From GCA-2688265 sp964527395 (GTDB lineage Archaea > Nanobdellota > Nanobdellia > Woesearchaeales > GW2011-AR9): a stretch of DNA of 11,210 bases. Positions 1 to 6,350 of the stretch are shown piece by piece (position 1 is the stretch's first letter; each line of letters begins with the position of its first letter). The stretch is from assembly GCA_964527395.1 (NCBI GenBank), contig CAZGQD010000043.1:1-11210 (forward strand), in the 5' to 3' direction. The notes below the pieces were generated by a model. That model was given only the letters and a program-made list of their open reading frames with translations, was not told the origin of the DNA and ran no database searches. The translations under genes and the position numbers were made by a program.

Positions 1-2
1 TG

Positions 3-83
3 CTTATAAAGGAACTTTTTGAAAATTTTTTGCAGAATTATGGAATTCTACAGTTTTTGAGAAGTATTTTATTGAAAAGATGA
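3..83 (+). CDS. Possible C-terminal tail of a gene entering from the left
   Basis: One plus-strand frame is open from the window edge to a TGA at 81-83 and encodes 26 residues ending in LLKR. The peptide alternates hydrophobic and charged residues like an amphipathic helix. The stop lies only three bases before the vapC stop on the other strand, so the two genes would be tail to tail, which is common in a compact genome. The fragment is too short to identify, and an open run of this length can arise by chance in AT-rich DNA. Confidence 0.3.
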   Translation, partial: LIKELFENFLQNYGILQFLRSILLKR

Positions 84-86
84 ATA

Positions 87-479
87 TTAGTAGCCTTCAA
101 CTGCCAAATTTTGAATCCTATTAAAATCCTTGATGTTTCTTGTTAGAACTGCTAAATTGTTACTTTTTGCTACCCCTGCAATCATTGAGTCCATTTGACC
201 AATCATTTGTCCTTTGCTATTTTGATTAGCAGAGATTATGCCTGCAGCCTTTGCTGACTCTTTATTGAAAGGTAAAATTGCTGTTTTTGAGATAACATTT
301 TCTATCTTTTCACTCTCTTTTTGGTAATTTGAAATTATTCCTTTGCCTTGGAAGAGTTCAAAAATGCTGATTGTAGAACAAAATAGAGGTTTTCCAAGGA
401 TATCCAAATGTGCAAATTTTTGAATTGCTTTCATTTCTTTATTCATTAAATCAATGAAAAAGCATGTGTCTATTATCAT
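87..479 (-). CDS. vapC: VapC-type PIN-domain ribonuclease toxin
   Basis: This 130-residue protein has the size and layout of a VapC toxin, a Mg-dependent endoribonuclease that usually cleaves tRNA or rRNA. It opens MIIDTCFFID, the classic first PIN strand with acidic residue D4. The other expected acidic positions are E41 in SIFELF, D97 in GQMDSMIAG, and D118 in the closing TRNIKDF segment, so the active site looks intact. The ATG at 477-479 is preferred over an in-frame ATG eight codons upstream because it puts the Asp strand at the N terminus and has an AG-rich GGAG-like stretch just before it. It overlaps the end of the upstream vapB by 29 bases in another frame, suggesting translational coupling. 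The target RNA cannot be read from the sequence. Confidence 0.88.
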   Translation of the reverse strand: MIIDTCFFIDLMNKEMKAIQKFAHLDILGKPLFCSTISIFELFQGKGIISNYQKESEKIENVISKTAILPFNKESAKAAGIISANQNSKGQMIGQMDSMIAGVAKSNNLAVLTRNIKDFNRIQNLAVEGY

Positions 480-714
480 TCTTTTTTCTCCACTTGCCTT
501 CAAGCTCTTCTAAAGCAGTTCTGTTTAACTTTTTATGTTCCTCTTTAAAAGCTTCAGCTTCTTCATCAGAGAGCATGCCAATAAGATCATAGATAGCTGT
601 TCTTTTCATCAATCTAATCATTAGCTCATCCATTGTTTCACTTTTTAGCTTTAAATTTACTAAGCTATCGTAGATCTTCTTTGAGAGTTCTAAATTCTTA
701 AGTTTTGATTTCAT
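451..714 (-). CDS. vapB: VapB-like antitoxin
   Basis: An 87-residue charged protein encoded immediately upstream of vapC and overlapping it. Residues 1-40 follow the archaeal small-antitoxin pattern: a short strand (KNLELSKKIYDSL), then a helical stretch around MDELMIRLMKR that would dimerise and bind DNA. The C-terminal half is rich in Glu and Lys (DEEAEAFKEEHKKL) and would be the flexible toxin-neutralising tail. It is probably a DUF217-like or related VapB; the family call rests mainly on its position and size. Antitoxin-first order and overlap allow translational coupling, and such complexes commonly repress their own promoter. The ATG at 714 lies about 27 bases from the centre of a TATA-like box, so the mRNA is probably leaderless. 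Confidence 0.8.
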   Translation of the reverse strand: MKSKLKNLELSKKIYDSLVNLKLKSETMDELMIRLMKRTAIYDLIGMLSDEEAEAFKEEHKKLNRTALEELEGKWRKKNDNRHMLFH

Positions 715-736
715 GTAGTTTTGTTAGAAGTAATAA

Positions 737-746
737 TATTTAAATG
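737..746 (-). promoter_or_regulatory. TATA-like box of vapBC
   Basis: The minus-strand sequence TTTAAATATT is centred near 741, about 27 bases before the vapB ATG at 714. This is the usual archaeal distance between TATA centre and transcription start, so transcription would begin at the start codon itself. There is no Shine-Dalgarno before vapB, which agrees. Confidence 0.5.
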
Positions 747-759
747 AATAGGGATATGC

Positions 760-769
760 CCATATATGG
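760..769. promoter_or_regulatory. CCATATATGG palindrome upstream of vapBC
   Basis: A perfect ten-base palindrome sits just upstream of the vapB TATA-like box, with related ATATG and CATAT words on both sides (754-779). The position suits an operator for VapBC autoregulation, but no binding evidence can be seen. In AT-rich DNA a ten-base palindrome is only weak evidence. Confidence 0.3.
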
Positions 770-812
770 AGAATATATGCTTTTGGAGTTTTACGAGACT
801 TTGCTCATTCTT

Positions 813-825
813 CGGAAAGTTTCCG
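813..825. promoter_or_regulatory. CGGAAA-G-TTTCCG inverted repeat upstream of the HD gene
   Basis: Two perfect six-base arms are separated by one base. The site is GC-rich compared with its surroundings and ends 18 bases before the TATA-like box at 843-851. Its place directly upstream of the BRE/TATA region would suit a dimeric regulator. No T-tract follows it, so it does not look like a terminator. Confidence 0.4.
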
Positions 826-842
826 GATTTTCTATGTAAAGG

Positions 843-851
843 CATATAAAT
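843..851 (+). promoter_or_regulatory. TATA box of the OB/HD gene
   Basis: The sequence CATATAAAT is centred near 847. The gene's ATG at 872 lies about 26 bases downstream, so the start codon falls on the expected transcription start and the mRNA would be leaderless. Confidence 0.6.
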
Positions 852-871
852 AAGTTCTTTTTTGAATATTC

Positions 872-1840
872 ATGGTGAATTATGAGAAGTTGCAAAATAT
901 TTCTGAATTAGAAGAAGGAGATATTGCTCAAGATATATTTGTTGTTAAGTCAATTTATCCAGTAGTACCATATTCTAATGGACTTAAATATCGTTTCGAA
1001 TTGATGCTGGGTGACAAATCTGCAGAAATTAAATGTAAATATTGGGGAGGAGAATCAATAGAAGCTGTTGAAGCTGTGTTTGGGTCTCTTGCTAAAGGAA
1101 AAGTTGTACATGTTAAAGGACGTTTGCAGTTGTTTAATGAGAAACTTGAGATGAATATTAATGAAGGAGATATACGGGTTTTGAGTTCCGGTGAATATGA
1201 TGCAAGCGTTTTTATTGAAACTAGCAAATTGAATATTAATGAAATGTTCTTGGAAATAAAGTCGGTGATTGATTTAATCAAAGATGAAGAATATTTGTCT
1301 GTTGTAAAAATATTTTTTGATGATGAAATATTTGTTTCTAAATTGAAGAATTCTCCTGCAACTATGTTTTATCATCACAATTTTGTTGGAGGATTGCTTG
1401 AACATACACTTTATGTTTGTAATTTGTGTTTGCTGCTTTGTGATAAATATTCGCAAATTAATAGAGACCTTTTGCTAACTGGAGCCTTATTGCATGGGAT
1501 TGGGAAAATGGAGCAACTAGATACTGGCGTTGGAATTGAATATTCTTCCAAAGGTGCAATGCTAGGAGATGTGTATATGGCAGCTATGAAAGTTCAGAAT
1601 GCTTGTAGTTTGGTCAAGATAAGTGAAACAAAAATGCTCAAATTAATCAATATGATGCTTAGTCAGAAAGGTTCTGGTCTTGGTGGAAAAAAACCAGCAA
1701 CAATTGAAGCTTTGATGCTTTCTAAAGTTAAGGATCTGGATTCTACTGTGAGCCAGATGATTAAAGTTGTGTCTGAGAATTCTGGACTTGATGAAGATTT
1801 TGTGTTTATAAAGGAATTTGGGAATTTGTATCTGAAATGA
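872..1840 (+). CDS. OB-fold plus degenerate HD-domain protein, YhaM-like
   Basis: This 322-residue protein has the layout of the YhaM family, 3'-5' exoribonucleases with an N-terminal OB fold (about 10-110) and a C-terminal metal-dependent HD domain (about 160-310). The match is clear at H168-H169-N, GGLLEHT (H178), NRDLLLTGALLH (H208), IEALML and KDLD (D288, D290). Most other expected metal ligands are missing. The HD doublet reads H208-G209; the usual GH after the Tyr/Gly segment is G-D233; the usual SHHG is S264-Q265-K266-G; and LHYADN is SKVKDL. Nuclease activity is therefore unlikely by the known mechanism, while the OB fold may still bind nucleic acid. The reading frame and codon use look normal, so this is probably a maintained pseudoenzyme and not a decaying gene. 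The start is fixed by the TATA spacing. Confidence 0.8.
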   Translation: MVNYEKLQNISELEEGDIAQDIFVVKSIYPVVPYSNGLKYRFELMLGDKSAEIKCKYWGGESIEAVEAVFGSLAKGKVVHVKGRLQLFNEKLEMNINEGDIRVLSSGEYDASVFIETSKLNINEMFLEIKSVIDLIKDEEYLSVVKIFFDDEIFVSKLKNSPATMFYHHNFVGGLLEHTLYVCNLCLLLCDKYSQINRDLLLTGALLHGIGKMEQLDTGVGIEYSSKGAMLGDVYMAAMKVQNACSLVKISETKMLKLINMMLSQKGSGLGGKKPATIEALMLSKVKDLDSTVSQMIKVVSENSGLDEDFVFIKEFGNLYLK

Positions 1841-1942
1841 TTGGTTTTTGAGCGTAATGTGTGTTGATTAGCTTGTTTATTGTATTATTGATTGTATTTA
1901 TTTTTGTATTTTTCTTATATTTTCTTGGAAATATCTATTTTA

Positions 1943-2158
1943 ATGTATATTTTTGATTTGGCTATTTTATTTTATACTGAAATATTGTTGTTTTTCTTGA
2001 AAAAGAGAATTTGCTGCTTAAAATCTGTGATGGAAGGCATAATTCTTAGAGAAATTTGCTCAAAAACACCTAAAATAGTCATATTAGCTACATTTTTGGT
2101 GGAAGAAGTCCTTTATAAACAAATAGCCATTTTAGCTTGTATTATTGGTGGTTTGTGA
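1943..2158 (+). CDS. Possible small membrane protein, unrecognised
   Basis: An open frame of 71 codons from the ATG at 1943 encodes two strongly hydrophobic stretches: about residues 1-19 (FDLAILFYTEILLFFL) and the C-terminal 27 residues ending ACIIGGL. A short charged and Cys-containing linker joins them. The frame is also open upstream to a TTG at 1892. A TTATAT run at 1915-1920 stands about 27 bases before the ATG, matching the leaderless pattern of its neighbours. Against it, T-rich DNA readily yields hydrophobic spurious ORFs, and I recognise no family. It occupies most of the 385-base gap between the HD and M23 genes. Confidence 0.3.
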   Translation: MYIFDLAILFYTEILLFFLKKRICCLKSVMEGIILREICSKTPKIVILATFLVEEVLYKQIAILACIIGGL

Positions 2159-2177
2159 GTGTCCTTGATGTAAAAAC

Positions 2178-2205
2178 TACTTTTTAGTAGCAAACTTTAT
2201 AAAAT
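2178..2205 (+). promoter_or_regulatory. Hairpin and TATA box of the M23 gene
   Basis: A perfect inverted repeat, CTACT-TTTT-AGTAG (2178-2191), is followed by TTTATAAAAT (2196-2205). The TATA centre lies about 26 bases before the ATG at 2226, so this mRNA too would begin at or next to its start codon. The hairpin directly upstream of the TATA box could be a regulator site or the end of an upstream transcript. Confidence 0.55.
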
Positions 2206-2225
2206 AACCCTATGAGGCAAGCATA

Positions 2226-4553
2226 ATGTCACCATTACCAATAAGCACAAGACCGTCAAATTCACTAGTTGATAGATTAAGTGATAGTGGAAACGCTAAT
2301 AGAAACTTAGCTTTGGCAGCTCAAGCGCTTTTTGATTCAGATTTGAATGCTGTTGAAAGATATCAGCAAATAAGTGAGCATCTTGAGAGATTTTCTAATT
2401 CTCCTTATTCTACAGCAACACAAGACATAGATGATTTGTTGTTTAGAACTATGACAAGTCACCTTGAATCTACTATTACTGGTTCTACTGATTCTTCAGA
2501 GATGATGTACAATAATTTACTTTTAAATGAAATCAATATTGGATATGAATGGTTTGGTCAAGTTGATCTTGAAGATAGAGCTCGTTATGATGAGATTGAT
2601 GGAACTACATTAAGTTTAGTTAGAACAGCTTCTGATGCAGGTGAAGGTACAGATCCAAGTATTCCAAAAGTTCCAGATTATACTGAAGAGTTTACTGCTG
2701 CTGTTCATACAGTAACTGATCCAACAATTACAGAAAGGACTGCTAGTTTAGTTAGGATTAATGGAGGTCGTTATGAAGGACCTACTAGAGAAGACGTTGT
2801 AGCTAATCAAGAAAATAGTAGAGTAACTGCAGTAGATGTTCCTTTGACTCAGAGACCTGAATTGACTCTTGTTACAGGTGGATCTGCAGTAGCTTATGAA
2901 GCCCCTACTCGTGATGAAGGCATAGTTGGAATACATTCTGCATCAAATGCAGTTGTAGGGAGTGAAGCAGACAGACATGCATTATATGTTGATCATGATG
3001 ATGAAACTACTTCTAGAACTGTTATTCCAGTTACATTTGGAAACTATAGTGGTCCTGCTGTTGTAAATGAAGGTGGAATTGAATATGACGGAGTTACTGA
3101 AGGAATGCGTGTTATGAAAGAAGCACCAACTAAAGAGATTTTTCCTGTTGAAGGCTTAAATCCACCAAAAGCAATCATTCCATTAGGTGTTGGAATTGGG
3201 ATGAGTAGGGAAGCTGCTGAACTATATGAAGTAGGAGCAGGACTTAGTTCAAGAGCAATTGATGATGTTTTAGAAGCAGCTGGAGTTGGAGGAGGCACAG
3301 TTGTTGAAGTTACAATTCAAGATGGTGAGATTGGGAGTGAAGATAGAACTTTTGTTGACTCTGCTAAAAGATATAGAAGATCAGACATCAGGAAAGGAGT
3401 TAGAAATGCACTTAGAAGATTAAGACCAAAAAGAAGAGGGTTTTTTGGAAAAACTGTTGCCATTGATCAATTAGTTGATGGATTTGAAGATTTAACAGAA
3501 ACCATTAGTTATGGAGCAAATGCTATTTATAATAGAGTTACAGCAATGTCAGCAGGAGTTGGAGCAGTTGCAACTGTTGGGCTTGGATTATTAGTAGCAG
3601 CATGTTTTGGTGGAGATAGAGTAAGTAATGTTATTGATTCTGGTTTCCATGCAGCTCAAAGTGCAGTTGGAGACACAGGAACTTCTGATACTGGGCTTGG
3701 CTATTCTGATGTATCTGCAAAAGAGAAGTTAACATCTTTAGAAATGAAAATTGTTGAACCAGATTATAGTGCTTGTTTAACTAGTAAAGATCATGCCTTA
3801 AAAGTACTTCAAAGTGTAGGCCTTAAAGAGCACCCATTCCAAAGAGGTACTGCGTATAAAAGAACCAGTGGATTTGGAGAAAGAACAATAAAAGGTAAAA
3901 AAAGTAATCATTTTGGTACAGATTTAGGAGCTGCTGAAGGAACAAGTATTTATGCACCAGGAGATGGTCAGGCAGCATATAGAAAGTCCCCATTTAGAGG
4001 AACAGGAAATTTAGTTGCAGGATTTACTTTAGGAGATATGGAAGTTGGTCCAAATGGAGAAGTTAGTTTCAAAAAAGCTATTTATTCCTTTATGCACCTA
4101 AGTGAAGCAAGTGATGTAATCCACCATGGTAACTTTTCTCATGATCAATCAATTAGTTCTAGAACAGTTTATTCTGGGCTTGCTGCAGCAATTGATGTTA
4201 ATGAAGGAGAGGAAGTTGGAAAAGTAGGTCACACAGGAAGAGTTGTCTCAAAAAAGAACAAGAATGGAGATCATCTACATGCAGAGTTTTATGTTCCAAA
4301 AGATGCACTTCGTTCACTAATTGCAATTGATTACAGGTTTGGAAGTGAAATTGGTAATAAAACTAAAAAAGCAGATGGAATTGTATATCATGTAGTAGAT
4401 TCAGATATGATTTTTTCAACATTAGAATATGGAAGAGACTTTGGATATATGTCCGGGTGTGCAGATCAATTAGCTGATTATTCAACAGCAATATTAATGG
4501 CAGATATAGGTACAAGTTATGATACAGGGCTGATTGATAGTAGTGGACTTTAA
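2226..4553 (+). CDS. Large membrane-anchored M23 metallopeptidase-domain protein
   Basis: A 775-residue protein with a C-terminal M23 (LytM/lysostaphin-like) domain, about residues 540-710. Both zinc motifs are intact: H562-FGT-D566 and H683-L-H685, with the usual SGFGER and IYAPGDG segments. Upstream is a very basic stretch (381-409, RRLRPKRRGFFGK) and one membrane segment (about 441-461, GAVATVGLGLLVAACF). By the positive-inside rule the peptidase would lie outside the cell and the first 430 residues inside. C517 and C745 flank the domain and could form a disulphide. The N-terminal half is acidic and unrecognised, with recurring short motifs at 183 (YEGPTRED), 224 (YEAPTRDE), 274 (YSGP) and 298 (KEAPTKEI). 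M23 enzymes usually cut peptidoglycan peptides or other Gly-rich peptides; the substrate in an archaeon is unknown. It is a single-gene unit with its own promoter and T-rich terminator. Confidence 0.85.
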   Translation: MSPLPISTRPSNSLVDRLSDSGNANRNLALAAQALFDSDLNAVERYQQISEHLERFSNSPYSTATQDIDDLLFRTMTSHLESTITGSTDSSEMMYNNLLLNEINIGYEWFGQVDLEDRARYDEIDGTTLSLVRTASDAGEGTDPSIPKVPDYTEEFTAAVHTVTDPTITERTASLVRINGGRYEGPTREDVVANQENSRVTAVDVPLTQRPELTLVTGGSAVAYEAPTRDEGIVGIHSASNAVVGSEADRHALYVDHDDETTSRTVIPVTFGNYSGPAVVNEGGIEYDGVTEGMRVMKEAPTKEIFPVEGLNPPKAIIPLGVGIGMSREAAELYEVGAGLSSRAIDDVLEAAGVGGGTVVEVTIQDGEIGSEDRTFVDSAKRYRRSDIRKGVRNALRRLRPKRRGFFGKTVAIDQLVDGFEDLTETISYGANAIYNRVTAMSAGVGAVATVGLGLLVAACFGGDRVSNVIDSGFHAAQSAVGDTGTSDTGLGYSDVSAKEKLTSLEMKIVEPDYSACLTSKDHALKVLQSVGLKEHPFQRGTAYKRTSGFGERTIKGKKSNHFGTDLGAAEGTSIYAPGDGQAAYRKSPFRGTGNLVAGFTLGDMEVGPNGEVSFKKAIYSFMHLSEASDVIHHGNFSHDQSISSRTVYSGLAAAIDVNEGEEVGKVGHTGRVVSKKNKNGDHLHAEFYVPKDALRSLIAIDYRFGSEIGNKTKKADGIVYHVVDSDMIFSTLEYGRDFGYMSGCADQLADYSTAILMADIGTSYDTGLIDSSGL

Positions 4554-4559
4554 TTATTT

Positions 4560-4582
4560 GAAAATTTTCTTTTGTGTTTTTC
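4560..4582 (+). terminator. T-rich terminator of the M23 gene
   Basis: Just after the stop codon, the palindrome GAAAATTTTC runs into two further T-tracts. Archaeal transcription commonly ends at such U-rich runs. The rest of the gap up to 4700 is AT-rich and shows no gene. Confidence 0.5.
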
Positions 4583-4700
4583 TTAGTTGTTTTTAAGTGA
4601 TTTATAGCGTTTTATTTGATGAATTTGGATCTTTTTATTATTGATCTATGTCTTTTGAGAAAGATTAGTTAGTTTTTGTTCTTGATTTAGAAAATTGAAG

Positions 4701-4719
4701 AAATAAAAATAAAAAAAAT
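4701..4719 (-). terminator. Poly-T terminator of aspS
   Basis: On the minus strand this reads as an almost pure T-tract, including a run of eight, and begins about 23 bases after the aspS stop. It faces the terminator of the convergent M23 gene, so the two transcripts end in the shared gap. Confidence 0.55.
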
Positions 4720-4741
4720 AACAAATTAAAGATTGAATTAA

Positions 4742-6058
4742 TTAAGGAGTTAACCTTTCTGGGTCTCTTGGTAATAGAATTGCTTCTCTAACATTGTCCA
4801 AATTTAATAATCTTGAAGTAATCCTATCTAATCCCATACCAACCCCACCATGAGGAGGGCAACCAAACCTGAAAATGTCTCTATAAAATGAGAGTTTCTT
4901 TAGATCTAAGCCTTTTTCTTTACATTGAGCTTCAAGGACATCTAATCTGTGTTCACGTTGAGCACCAGTAGCGATTTCAACACCCCTGAATAAAAGATCA
5001 AATGATTTTGTTTCGTCTTTCTTGCCTTCAGGTTTCATGTGGTAAAAAGGTCTTACATCATAAGGGTAGTTGGTGACAAAAACAAAGTCGGAATTGTTTT
5101 CTTTCTTTACTTTTTCTCCAAGCATCTTTTCTGACTCTGAATCTAGATCGTCTTCTTTAGTTAGCTTTTTACCTTGCTTACTAAGCATCTCTTTTACTTC
5201 AGGCATTGGTAATCTTGGGATCTTTTTCACGTCTGCTAATTCTACTTTTAGCATAGTTAGTTGTTCCTTGCAGTCTTGTTTTATTTCTTTTATTAGAAAA
5301 GTGAAATACTTCTCAATTACATCCATAACGTCGTGTTCGTTTTCTATGCAGCCCATCTCGAAATCCACACCAGTAAATTCAGTTAAGTGTCTTGTTGTAT
5401 GGGACTTTTCTGCTCTGAAAACTGTACCTATTTCGAAAACTTTGTCAAAACCGCCAGCTACCATCATTTGTTTATATACCTGAGGTGACTGAGCTAGGGC
5501 AGCTTCTTTATGAAAATATTTAAATTTGAACTCTTCTGCACCAGATTCAACACCACTAGCAGTTAATTTTGGATTCTGAATGTTAATGAAACCTTCTTTA
5601 ATGAAAAATTCTACAGTTTTTGCGTAAATTGTTGATCTTACTTGGAAAATTGCTTTGATTTTGTTCCTTCTTAGATCTAAGAATCTGTTGTCTAGTCTTT
5701 TGTCAATGTGAGTTGTAGTATCTTCAATTATCTCTATTGGTAATGGAATGTCAGAAGGGTTTAGAACTGTTATGTCTTGTGCGCTTAGTTCAATCTCGCC
5801 TGTCCCTGCTTCTTTTACTTGGTTTTCAGGTCTTGCTTTAACTTCACCAGTGATTTTTATGAAGTCTTCTTTGTGGAATTTTGTTGCATCTTGTGCCAGA
5901 TCTTTGTTTAAGAAAACTTGAGTTTTTCCGTACCTGTCTCTGATATCTATGAAACCGATCTTTTTGCTGATTCTGATTGAATCTATCCAACCACAAAGTG
6001 TGACTGTTTGTCCTGCATTAGCTTTGTTTAATTCTCCGCAAGTGTGTGTTCGTAACAT
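4742..6058 (-). CDS. aspS: Aspartyl-tRNA synthetase, archaeal type
   Basis: Class II synthetase charging tRNA-Asp with aspartate in the cytoplasm. Its 438 residues match the archaeal/eukaryotic form, which lacks the bacterial insertion domain. An N-terminal OB-fold anticodon-binding domain (about 15-105) precedes the catalytic core. Visible motifs are motif 1 around GFINIQNPKL (156-165), the AQSPQ substrate loop (189-193), motif 2 FRAE (214-217) and motif 3 GMGLDR (407-412). The core (SGAEEFKF, TEFTGVDFEM, LLPRDPERLTP) is typically archaeal. The first 25 residues and the ARPENQ...TGEIEL loop (75-91) read more like bacterial AspRS. At the position of the Trp that marks the discriminating Thermococcus enzyme there is D26, so whether it also charges tRNA-Asn is open. 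It starts leaderlessly from a shared divergent TATA box. Confidence 0.96.
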   Translation of the reverse strand: MLRTHTCGELNKANAGQTVTLCGWIDSIRISKKIGFIDIRDRYGKTQVFLNKDLAQDATKFHKEDFIKITGEVKARPENQVKEAGTGEIELSAQDITVLNPSDIPLPIEIIEDTTTHIDKRLDNRFLDLRRNKIKAIFQVRSTIYAKTVEFFIKEGFINIQNPKLTASGVESGAEEFKFKYFHKEAALAQSPQVYKQMMVAGGFDKVFEIGTVFRAEKSHTTRHLTEFTGVDFEMGCIENEHDVMDVIEKYFTFLIKEIKQDCKEQLTMLKVELADVKKIPRLPMPEVKEMLSKQGKKLTKEDDLDSESEKMLGEKVKKENNSDFVFVTNYPYDVRPFYHMKPEGKKDETKSFDLLFRGVEIATGAQREHRLDVLEAQCKEKGLDLKKLSFYRDIFRFGCPPHGGVGMGLDRITSRLLNLDNVREAILLPRDPERLTP

Positions 6059-6080
6059 TGTAGCTTGTTTTGACCCCTAT

Positions 6081-6090
6081 TTATATATAA
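6081..6090. promoter_or_regulatory. Shared palindromic TATA box between aspS and the zinc-finger gene
   Basis: The perfect palindrome TTATATATAA lies in the 55-base gap between two divergent start codons. Its centre (6085.5) is about 27 bases from the aspS ATG (6058, minus) and about 28 bases from the zinc-finger ATG (6114, plus). Both distances are those expected between an archaeal TATA box and the transcription start, so one box could serve two leaderless genes in opposite directions. No other TATA-like word is in the gap. Confidence 0.7.
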
Positions 6091-6113
6091 AAGTATGTTT
6101 GGAAATTGTTAAA

Positions 6114-6305
6114 ATGGAAAAATGTGATGAATGTGGTGGAAAAATGCTTGTTAAAAAAGTTCCCTTTATTTTATCTGGTAAAAATTTAGGGGAATTTGAG
6201 GCTTTTGTTTGTTCTTTTTGTGGACAACAGCTTTTTACAGAAGAAGTTTCTGACCAAATAGATAATGTAGCAAAAGAGATGGGACTTTGGGCAACTAATT
6301 GTTAG
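6114..6305 (+). CDS. YgiT/MqsA-type small zinc-finger protein
   Basis: A 63-residue protein with two CxxC pairs, CDEC at residues 4-7 and CSFC about 29 residues later, followed by GQQLFTEE and a short helix. This matches the YgiT-type zinc-finger domain, the N-terminal zinc-binding half of MqsA-like antitoxins, which also occurs alone. Here there is no following HTH domain and no adjacent mRNA-interferase-like toxin, so the antitoxin role is not supported by context. The ATG at 6114 is chosen over upstream in-frame codons because of the TATA spacing and because the zinc motif then sits at the N terminus, as usual. A run of A and T directly after the stop provides the terminator. Small single-domain proteins of this type are often unassigned. 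Confidence 0.75.
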   Translation: MEKCDECGGKMLVKKVPFILSGKNLGEFEAFVCSFCGQQLFTEEVSDQIDNVAKEMGLWATNC

Positions 6306-6324
6306 AAAAAAAAAAAGGTTTTTT
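6306..6324. terminator. Two-way A/T-tract terminator
   Basis: Eleven A, GG, then six T follow directly after the zinc-finger stop codon. Read on the plus strand, the T6 can end the zinc-finger transcript. Read on the minus strand, it is a T11 tract that can end transcription coming from gdhA through the repeat element at 6351-6534. The A and T arms can also form a weak hairpin. Confidence 0.55.
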
Positions 6325-6350
6325 CTCAGTCCTAAGTCAATTGACGCTTG

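Noticed and set aside
955..1456. Minus-strand frames opposite the HD gene
   Set aside because: They are shadows of a well-supported gene, with no family resemblance or promoter.
2748..3298. Minus-strand frames opposite the M23 gene
   Set aside because: Their Pro/Ser/Ile composition is that expected from antisense reading of an AT-rich gene.
3591..3605. Lipobox-like VAAC at residues 457-460 of the M23 protein
   Set aside because: It lies in the middle of the protein at the end of a membrane segment, not in an N-terminal signal peptide, so lipoprotein processing is unlikely.
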